From contig JAGYOT010000017.1 in assembly GCA_018399455.1 (NCBI GenBank), positions 1 to 11,824 of the forward strand: a DNA stretch of 11,824 nt, given 5' to 3'. This document shows, piece by piece, positions 6,198-11,824 of this stretch (the first letter of the stretch is position 1; each line of letters begins with the position of its first letter). The notes below the pieces were generated by a model. The model had not been told where the DNA came from. It was given only the letters and a program-made list of their open reading frames with translations, and did not search any database. Position numbers and translations under genes: made by a program. The stretch comes from Desulfobacterales bacterium. Lineage in GTDB: Bacteria; Desulfobacterota; Desulfobacteria; Desulfobacterales; Desulfosalsimonadaceae.

Positions 6198-7068
6198 TAA
6201 CGTAAGGATTGATCTGCATATCCATTCAACTGCTTCTGATGGATCCCTGCCCCCTTCAGATATCGCCGCTCTTGCTGTGGATCTTGGCATAAAAGTCATT
6301 TCCCTTACCGATCATGATTCCGTGGCAGGGACAAAAGCGCTGTTAACCTCCGGATTTTCAAAGAAACTTCAATTGTTAAGCGGGGTCGAAATCAGCACCG
6401 CACCGCCTCCTTCTTTAAAACACTCCGGAAGCCTCCATTTGCTGGGCTACGGATTTGATCTCGAGGATACTTCCTTAAGCCAAATGCTTGAAAAGCAGCA
6501 GGCGGCACGGTTCAATCGAGCGCCTGGAATTATTGCCAGGTTAAATAAGCTGGGGGTTCCGATATCCCTTGCGGACATCGAAAAACACACCATGGCATCA
6601 CAGGTCGACCGTCCGCACATTGCCCGCTGGATGGTTGAAACCGGGCATGCCCCTTCAATGGATGCAGTGTTTGATCGCTATCTCGGGAAAGGACAGCCGG
6701 CTTATGTTGAAAAATGGCGAGTTTCCGTAGCTGAAGCCATCTCAAAAATCCGTGCGGCCGGCGGCCTCGCTGTGCTGGCCCATCCCGGCCTTCTCGATAT
6801 TACGGACAATAAAGATTTTGAACAGTTGTTTGTAGAACTTATGTCCATGGGACTCCAGGGTGTCGAAGTCTATTATCCAAGGCATTCACCCGCCGAACAA
6901 TCTTTTTTCAAAAAACTGGCTGCCAAACTAGACCTTTTGGTGACCGGCGGTTCGGATTTTCACGGCAAGGAGGTCGTACCGGATATAGAATTGGGATCAG
7001 GCACAGGGGACCTGCACGTCCCATATACAGTCTACGAGGCTATTGCTGAGAAGCTGAAGACCCAATGA
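6187..7068 (+). CDS. PHP-domain phosphoesterase, RNase AM/YciV-like
   Basis: The PHP (polymerase and histidinol phosphatase) fold is a multi-metal phosphoesterase. The motifs are DLHIHSTASDG (His11, His13, Asp18), LTDHDS (41-45), SGVEIS (Glu68), RPH (His144), LAHPG (His199) and GGSDFHG (Asp257, His259). Length and motif order match E. coli YciV (RNase AM, a 5'-3' exoribonuclease) and related 3',5'-nucleotide bisphosphate phosphatases. Which activity applies is not visible. I place the start at TTG 6187, which gives 293 residues and a normal short lead into the PHP fold. The frame is open upstream to an ATG at 6082 inside dksA, but that would add 35 residues decoded from the dksA zinc-finger region. 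The gene overlaps dksA by 11 bases and its TGA overlaps the rnc start. Confidence 0.88.
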   Translation: MDYSNVRIDLHIHSTASDGSLPPSDIAALAVDLGIKVISLTDHDSVAGTKALLTSGFSKKLQLLSGVEISTAPPPSLKHSGSLHLLGYGFDLEDTSLSQMLEKQQAARFNRAPGIIARLNKLGVPISLADIEKHTMASQVDRPHIARWMVETGHAPSMDAVFDRYLGKGQPAYVEKWRVSVAEAISKIRAAGGLAVLAHPGLLDITDNKDFEQLFVELMSMGLQGVEVYYPRHSPAEQSFFKKLAAKLDLLVTGGSDFHGKEVVPDIELGSGTGDLHVPYTVYEAIAEKLKTQ

Positions 7069-7763
7069 TGACGCAAAAAACCATAGAATCTCTGGAAAAC
7101 CGGTTAAATTACGTTTTTAAAGATAGGGAAAGATTGAAAACCGCTCTTCGCCACAGCTCTTTTGTCAATGAGCAGGCAGAATCCGGTATCGAGGATAACG
7201 AACGCTATGAGTTCCTTGGAGACGCGGTTTTAAACCTGATCGTCAGCCACATTTTAATGGCCCGCTTTCCTGGTCTCTCAGAAGGTGATTTGTCCCGAAC
7301 CCGATCCCATCTGGTAAATGAAATTCAACTGGCAGAGCTGGCAAAAACAATTCATATAGGCGATTTTATTGAGCTGGGCAAAGGCGAAATCCAAACCCGG
7401 GGCCGATCAAAAAAATCCATCCTGGCAGATGCCTTTGAGGCTGTAACCGCCGCCGTTTATCTCGACGGAGGCTTTGAACCTACATTCCAAATGATTGTCA
7501 GTCTGTTTGCCCCTCTGCTGGAGCAGATAGAAATGCCCGAGAAGTTCCGCGATTACAAAAGCCGCCTGCAGGAACTTGTTCAAACCAAGTTAAAAGAGAC
7601 TCCGGCCTACACGATCATTGATGAAACGGGACCGGATCATGACAAAACATTCAAGGTCGAGTTGACCATTGGTAAAATGCGGTCCCACGGTGCGGGTAAA
7701 AGCAAAAAAAGCGCAGAGCAAGCAGCCGCCCGAAAAGCCCTGGAACTCTTAAAAGCCCAGTGA
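7065..7763 (+). CDS. rnc: Ribonuclease III
   Basis: RNase III cleaves double-stranded RNA as a homodimer, notably in rRNA precursor processing and antisense control. The signature YEFLGDAV (48-55) provides Glu49 and Asp53, and DAFEAVTAAVYLDGG provides Asp122 and Glu125, which gives the complete four-residue metal site. EGDLSRTRSHLVNE lies between them. A double-stranded RNA-binding domain follows from about 160, starting DYKSRLQELVQ and ending in HGAGKSKKSAEQAAARKAL. The length of 232 residues is normal. Translation starts at ATGATG (7065 or 7068), with the PHP stop TGA embedded, and the gene ends in TGATG, overlapping the radical SAM gene. Confidence 0.97.
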   Translation: MMTQKTIESLENRLNYVFKDRERLKTALRHSSFVNEQAESGIEDNERYEFLGDAVLNLIVSHILMARFPGLSEGDLSRTRSHLVNEIQLAELAKTIHIGDFIELGKGEIQTRGRSKKSILADAFEAVTAAVYLDGGFEPTFQMIVSLFAPLLEQIEMPEKFRDYKSRLQELVQTKLKETPAYTIIDETGPDHDKTFKVELTIGKMRSHGAGKSKKSAEQAAARKALELLKAQ

Positions 7764-8782
7764 TGTTCAGGCCATTTATCATTCCCGTTTTTCTGCCCCA
7801 CTCCGGATGTCCTCATCGTTGTATCTTCTGTAATCAAACCGCCATTACCGGATACACGGAAAAATTTCCGGGCCGCCACGATTTATTGAAAACAATCAGC
7901 CGATTCCTGCAGCACAAGGGCAAAAACCGGGGAAAAACAGAGATATCTTTTTATGGAGGAAATTTCCTGGGCCTTTCCTGGCAGCAAATCCAATTATGCC
8001 TGGATGCCGCCACTTCTTTTGTTGAAAAAAACAAAGTAGATGGAATCCGCTTCTCCACACGTCCTGAAACCATTTGCCCGCAGATTCTCCGGAGGATTGC
8101 TGCATATCCGATCACCACTATTGAAATTGGTGTTCAGTCGATGATCGATTCAGTCCTTGAGTTGTCCAACCGGGGGCATTCTGCGGCAGATGCCCGGCAG
8201 GCAATGGCCCTTCTGAAAAAAACTGAATACCAAACCGGAATTCAAATGATGGTGGGCCTTCCCGGTGATACTCGCCATGGTTCCCTGTTTACCGCAATGG
8301 AAATTGCAGCGCTTGCCCCGGATTTTGTAAGGATCTATCCCACACTTGTAATTAAAGGCAGCCCTCTTGCCCAATGGTATCAAACCGGCCGCTATCATCC
8401 CCTAACACTGGAAGATTGTGTAAGCCGCGTAAAAAGGCTTTATCAGATTTTTACAGCCTTCCATATCACTGTTATCCGGATGGGCCTGCAGGCAACAGAA
8501 GGCCTTTCTTCTGAAAGCGTGCTGGCCGGTCCATATCATCCCGCACTCGGCCATATGGTACTGTCTGAAATAATGAAGGATCTGGCAGTGAAAAAAATCA
8601 GCTACCTGGCACCTGACGTATCGGAAGTTGTCCTGCGCGTACACCCAAAAAACTATTCCAGGATGCAGGGGCTCAACCGAAAAAACATTTCCGAGTTAAA
8701 AGAAACCTTCCGCCTGTCCCGGATTCATCTTCTGGCAGATGATGCTATTCCGGTATCGGATGTGGCAGTAGCCCTATTATAG
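7763..8782 (+). CDS. Elp3-like radical SAM protein without acetyltransferase domain
   Basis: A CxxxCxxC cluster near the N-terminus (Cys16, Cys20, Cys23 in GCPHRCIFCN) binds the 4Fe-4S centre that cleaves S-adenosylmethionine. SFYGGNF, RFSTRPETI and IEIGVQSM follow in the order seen in the Elp3-like radical SAM group (COG1243-type). The 339-residue protein lacks the GNAT domain of true Elp3. Small homologues are often encoded beside rnc, and also smc, in Firmicutes. A tRNA or RNA-modifying role is an inference from Elp3 and from this neighbourhood; the substrate is unknown. ATG at 7763 overlaps the rnc TGA by one base, and GTG at 7760 is an in-frame alternative. It is the last plus-strand gene here, and I see no strong terminator behind it. 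Confidence 0.85.
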   Translation: MFRPFIIPVFLPHSGCPHRCIFCNQTAITGYTEKFPGRHDLLKTISRFLQHKGKNRGKTEISFYGGNFLGLSWQQIQLCLDAATSFVEKNKVDGIRFSTRPETICPQILRRIAAYPITTIEIGVQSMIDSVLELSNRGHSAADARQAMALLKKTEYQTGIQMMVGLPGDTRHGSLFTAMEIAALAPDFVRIYPTLVIKGSPLAQWYQTGRYHPLTLEDCVSRVKRLYQIFTAFHITVIRMGLQATEGLSSESVLAGPYHPALGHMVLSEIMKDLAVKKISYLAPDVSEVVLRVHPKNYSRMQGLNRKNISELKETFRLSRIHLLADDAIPVSDVAVALL

Positions 8783-8873
8783 AGATGTTAATGGGAAGTG
8801 AAATAGGATCATTGTATTGGTTTTCGAATCGGTAAGTAATGGTGTAATAGGTTTTTTCTGTTTTCTGTCCCAT
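8745..8873 (-). CDS. Candidate 42-residue small protein downstream of PBP1A
   Basis: Between the convergent radical SAM and PBP genes the minus strand has an ATG at 8873-8871, preceded by GAGAGGA at a good distance (about five bases). It opens a frame of 42 codons that begins MGQKTEKTYYTITYRF and ends LLPHPIPE. It lies 29 bases past the PBP stop on the same strand, so it could be the last gene of that transcript. The frame is also open upstream to the stop near the PBP end. Against it, the last 38 bases lie antisense to the radical SAM coding end, the AT-rich spacer can give chance frames, and I recognise no family. Confidence 0.25.
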   Translation of the reverse strand: MGQKTEKTYYTITYRFENQYNDPISLPINISIIGLLPHPIPE

Positions 8874-8876
8874 TAA
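8788..8876. repeat. Spaced inverted repeat in the convergent spacer
   Basis: TTAATGGGA (8788-8796) is exactly complementary to TCCCATTAA (8868-8876), with 71 bases between. The similarity continues imperfectly outward (AGAGATG against AGAGGAA) and inward (A-rich). A second overlapping pair, CCTATTA (8773-8779) and TAATAGG (8845-8851), is followed by six Ts at 8852-8857 and could act as a poor terminator for the radical SAM gene. The two pairings cannot form one simple nested hairpin. Confidence 0.5.
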
Positions 8877-8902
8877 TTCCTCTCGCAAGTCGTCGGCATA
8901 AT

Positions 8903-11242
8903 CTAATTCAACCCCTGTTTGTAAAATTCATCGGAATCAACGACATCCGGGGGCTGGGTTTTTTTCACAGGGGCCGTTCCTTCCTTGAAGCATTCATAAA
9001 CCGTATAATCCGATTCAGGAATGGGCAAAAGCCCGGTTTTAAGATCAATCCTGGTAAATTCAACATCTTCGGGCACGGGAAAAATCTTTTCAGATTTACC
9101 TGAAAGGATGGCCTTCATAAAATTCAGCCATATTGGACTGGCCGCACGCGAACCGGTTTCCTTTTTACCGAGCGATTGTTCATGGTCAAATCCAACCCAT
9201 ACCCCGGTTACACATCGGGGCGTATAGCCGACAAACCAGGTATCATAAAGATTATTGGTCGTCCCTGTTTTACCGGCAACAGGCCGGTTCAAGGCCTTCA
9301 CCCGCCATCCGGTCCCGGACTGAACAACCTCTTCCAACAAGTGGGTGATGATATAAGCAGTGCTTTTCTCGATCACCCGGGACTTTTCTGGCTCTCTATC
9401 ATACATCACATTTCCATCTCTGTCCTCGATCCGTGTAATAAACGAGGGTTCGATCAGCATTCCCTGATTTGCAAAAACAGAGTAGGCGCGTACAATTTCA
9501 AGCAGAGACATCCCTGAGGATCCCAGCGCCAATGACAAGTCCCTGTCCATATGACTTGTTATCCCCAGCCTTCTTGCATAATCAATAACATAATCAATAC
9601 CAATATTCCTCAATATCTTAACCGTTATAATATTACGGGATTTAATCAGGCCGGTACGAAAAAGCGTGGGGCCATGAAACCTCTCATCATAGTTTTTCGG
9701 CTTCCATGTAAAATCCTGCCCTGTATCCTTGAACACAATCGGGGAGTCGAAAACAATGGTCGCTGGTGTATAGCCCTTGTCCAGGGCAGCTGCATAAATT
9801 ATGGGTTTAAACGCTGAGCCCGGTTGCCGGCGGGATTGAAGAGCCCTATTGAACTGACTTTCTGAAAAATCCCGGCCTCCGATCATGGCTCGAATGCGGC
9901 CTGTTTCGGTTTCAAGACAAATAAGCGCAGCCTGCACCTTTGGAATCTGTTCCAATGCCACCGCCCAGGTATCTGAATCTTCTTTTCCCTCTTTGATCCG
10001 CACTAAAACGACATCACCCACGTCCAATACACTGCCCGGCTTTTTTACCCGATCCATAGTATAAAGCTTCGTCGGATCCGGTTGCCTGGCCCATCGCATA
10101 TCCGACAGATTAAGCAGACCCCGTTCGTTACCAATTCGAATCATCACAATTTTTGCGGCATCGTCCACCTCAATGACGACCCCCTTTATAATCCTCCCGG
10201 GATGTAATGGGCGCTCACTTATTTTCTTCTGTATTTCTCTTGAGAAGGACTCAATTTCTTCATGAGAAAGATGATTGATCGGCCCTCGGTAGCCCTGGCG
10301 CTTGTCCAGCTCAGACAGACCTTTCTGGATAGCCTTGCGTGCCTTTTCCTGCACGTCCACATTCACCGCTGTATATACTTTTAGCCCGTCCGTATATACC
10401 TTTTCCCTGCCATAGTATTCAATCAAAAGCTGCCGGACATGTTCGGTATAATAGGGGACTTTCTCCATATATAGATTGGCTCGGGAATGAATATCCAGTT
10501 TCTTATCTACGGCTTCATTCATTACCCGGTGACTGATCATTCCTTCCTCATGCATTCGGTTTAAAACATAAATCTGCCGCTGTTTCGCCAGTTCCCTGTT
10601 CTTGAAGGGAGAATAACGGCTGGGCGCCTGCGGCAGTCCGGCAAGCATGGCACATTCAGCAATACTCATATCTCTTGCAGGCTTTCCGAAATAGCTCTCG
10701 GCCGCCGCTTCAATCCCATAGGCACCATGGCCAAGATAAATCTGATTGAGATAAAGAAAAAGAATCTGTTCCTTGCTTAATCGCTTGTCAATACGATAAG
10801 CTAGGATGGCTTCTTTTATTTTTCGGCTGTAACTGCGCTCAGAAGTCAGAAAAAACGATTTGGCCACCTGCTGCGTTATCGTGCTGCCTCCCTGAACAAT
10901 TTGGCCGGCCTCGAGGTTTTTAAAAAATGCCCGGATGATGCTATGCCAATCAATGCCTTCATGTTCATAAAAACGGGCGTCTTCTGCTGCGATAAATGCA
11001 TTGATAAGCGCTTTGGGCATCTCTTTTAATTTTATGACAATCCGGCGCTGTTTGCAGAATTCTCCAATTTTGCGGCTTTCCTGATCGTAAACGGTGGTAA
11101 TAATCGGCGGATGATAATCTTTCAAGCTTGATATTTTTGGTAAACCCGAAGCAAAATATACATAAAGGCCCGAAATACCGGCCATTGCCATCAAGATGCA
11201 CAAAAAGAAGAAAATACCGATCCATTTGAAAAACTTCTTCAT
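8903..11242 (-). CDS. mrcA: Class A penicillin-binding protein 1A (transglycosylase/transpeptidase)
   Basis: This bifunctional peptidoglycan synthase is anchored in the inner membrane with both catalytic domains in the periplasm. A short cytoplasmic MKKFFKW is followed by one membrane segment (about 7-30). The GT51 glycosyltransferase domain has EDARFYEHEGID (Glu87 catalytic), GGSTITQQVAKS (118-129) and KIKEAILAYRIDKRLSKEQI (141-160). A linker with a beta-rich OB-like insert (roughly 350-435) leads into the transpeptidase domain, with SAFK (Ser476 acylated by penicillin, Lys479), SRN (535-537) and KTGT (658-661). The 779 residues are typical of PBP1A, and all catalytic motifs are intact. The ATG is preceded by GAGGGGATAGGGTCA. 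The gene points toward the radical SAM gene and follows a small membrane protein gene on the same strand. Confidence 0.95.
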   Translation of the reverse strand: MKKFFKWIGIFFFLCILMAMAGISGLYVYFASGLPKISSLKDYHPPIITTVYDQESRKIGEFCKQRRIVIKLKEMPKALINAFIAAEDARFYEHEGIDWHSIIRAFFKNLEAGQIVQGGSTITQQVAKSFFLTSERSYSRKIKEAILAYRIDKRLSKEQILFLYLNQIYLGHGAYGIEAAAESYFGKPARDMSIAECAMLAGLPQAPSRYSPFKNRELAKQRQIYVLNRMHEEGMISHRVMNEAVDKKLDIHSRANLYMEKVPYYTEHVRQLLIEYYGREKVYTDGLKVYTAVNVDVQEKARKAIQKGLSELDKRQGYRGPINHLSHEEIESFSREIQKKISERPLHPGRIIKGVVIEVDDAAKIVMIRIGNERGLLNLSDMRWARQPDPTKLYTMDRVKKPGSVLDVGDVVLVRIKEGKEDSDTWAVALEQIPKVQAALICLETETGRIRAMIGGRDFSESQFNRALQSRRQPGSAFKPIIYAAALDKGYTPATIVFDSPIVFKDTGQDFTWKPKNYDERFHGPTLFRTGLIKSRNIITVKILRNIGIDYVIDYARRLGITSHMDRDLSLALGSSGMSLLEIVRAYSVFANQGMLIEPSFITRIEDRDGNVMYDREPEKSRVIEKSTAYIITHLLEEVVQSGTGWRVKALNRPVAGKTGTTNNLYDTWFVGYTPRCVTGVWVGFDHEQSLGKKETGSRAASPIWLNFMKAILSGKSEKIFPVPEDVEFTRIDLKTGLLPIPESDYTVYECFKEGTAPVKKTQPPDVVDSDEFYKQGLN

Positions 11243-11273
11243 TGACCCTATCCCCTCGTCAGTAATAAACCCG

Positions 11274-11393
11274 TCATATCAGTCTCAGCCTTATTAACAG
11301 ATCCGGGGGGTTCTTATCAAGCATGCGGCTAAAAACACGATTATCCGGATGAATGAAATCTATCCGAAATTGAATTGACTGGTTCAAATTCAT
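11274..11393 (-). CDS. Candidate 39-residue ORF between the small membrane protein gene and PBP1A
   Basis: An ATG at 11393-11391 overlaps the stop of the upstream membrane protein gene in an ATGA arrangement. The frame then runs 39 codons (beginning MNLNQSIQFRIDFIHPDNR) to a TGA 31 bases before the PBP start. It would fill most of the 147-bp gap. The peptide is hydrophilic and rich in Arg, Asp and Leu, and I recognise no family. There is no Shine-Dalgarno sequence, so translation would depend on coupling. A chance frame is quite possible. A weak promoter-like pair for PBP (TTGATA, 18 bases, TAATAA on the minus strand) lies inside it. Confidence 0.2.
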   Translation of the reverse strand: MNLNQSIQFRIDFIHPDNRVFSRMLDKNPPDLLIRLRLI

Positions 11394-11689
11394 TTGATAT
11401 GTAATTTAGGAGGGTTCTGGCAATCCTTTGACTCCTGCCTCTTTTTGGCGATCAGACGATAGACGCCGACAATGCGGTAAGCAAAACCTATCAGCAAAAC
11501 AAAACTGATTAGAATCATTAGGTTGGATGCAAAAAAGGAAAGGACAAAGTCAAAGGGATCATTGATTTTATAAGCGGAAATCAAAACCTGAACGCCCAGG
11601 ATTAAAAAAAATATTGAGAGCAGAATCATGATTATCTGCCAAAACCACCATAAATAACGAAAATACAACTTTTTAAAAAAATGAATCAT
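11390..11689 (-). CDS. Small two-helix membrane protein of unknown function
   Basis: I do not recognise this protein. It has 99 residues from ATG 11689, which has AGGA at a spacing of 8 bases. The in-frame ATG at 11698 (102 residues) would sit directly on that AGGA and is less likely. A short basic, aromatic N-terminus (FFKKLYFRYLWWFW) leads into one membrane segment, roughly residues 12-40. A second follows at about 52-82, separated by a polar loop with NDPFDF. The C-terminus is charged (AKKRQESKD) and probably cytoplasmic, so both ends would lie inside. It stands on the same strand as PBP1A with a 147-bp gap and may share its transcript. The AT-rich 125 bases upstream (11700-11824) probably hold its promoter; CATAAT-like elements are visible but no convincing -35. 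Confidence 0.65.
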   Translation of the reverse strand: MIHFFKKLYFRYLWWFWQIIMILLSIFFLILGVQVLISAYKINDPFDFVLSFFASNLMILISFVLLIGFAYRIVGVYRLIAKKRQESKDCQNPPKLHIK

Positions 11690-11824
11690 ATCATTCATCC
11701 TATAGATATAGATAAGGGGTGGCGGTCAAAGACGTTTGCGCATAAATATCAGTAATTATGTATTGATATTTTGTCGATAAATAAATAATTTTTAACTTTT
11801 TATTCATATCAATGTTTCGTTCAA

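Overview
The window looks like chromosomal housekeeping DNA from an anaerobic deltaproteobacterium, most likely a sulfate reducer of the Desulfobacterales type. This is an inference from gene content and order: a stand-alone precorrin-2 dehydrogenase, a CcsA/HemX-type membrane protein and glutamyl-tRNA reductase lie together. The other genes also read as deltaproteobacterial, including a short DksA, a DHH phosphoesterase with an 'INADPDAIASA' motif and a small Elp3-like radical SAM protein next to RNase III. There are no tRNA or rRNA genes, no insertion sequences and no CRISPR arrays.

Layout. Positions 1-608 (minus strand) hold a glutamine amidotransferase of the PabA/TrpG type whose stop lies outside the window. 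A ribosome-binding site and ATG for a following gene sit right at the edge. The 396-bp divergent spacer (609-1004) contains a good sigma-70-like promoter and a strong intrinsic terminator, both facing pabA (possible attenuation), plus three perfect 17-bp tandem repeats. From 1005 to 5650 (plus strand) runs a tight five-gene unit: DHH phosphoesterase, RNase Z-like metallo-beta-lactamase protein, precorrin-2 dehydrogenase, CcsA/HemX-like protein and hemA. After a 184-bp gap, 5835-8782 (plus strand) is a second tight unit: dksA, a PHP phosphoesterase, rnc and a radical SAM protein. Converging on it from the minus strand is a class A penicillin-binding protein (8903-11242), preceded by a small two-helix membrane protein (11390-11689).

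How the genes fit together. hemA makes glutamate-1-semialdehyde, the first committed precursor of tetrapyrroles. Precorrin-2 dehydrogenase diverts the pathway toward sirohydrochlorin, which is needed for sirohaem and, in sulfate reducers, also for the alternative haem route. The membrane protein between them is either a haem-handling CcsA or a HemX-like partner of HemA. The second unit is about RNA metabolism and transcriptional control (DksA, RNase III, an RNase AM-like PHP protein, a possible tRNA-modifying radical SAM enzyme). Two more nuclease-like proteins (DHH, RNase Z-like) open the first unit. PBP1A polymerises and cross-links peptidoglycan and is functionally separate.

Nothing here is convincingly a new biological system. 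The points most worth a second look are the tandem repeat array and the terminator between promoter and gene in front of pabA, the altered metal-binding motif of the DHH protein, and two uncatalogued small reading frames next to the PBP gene.
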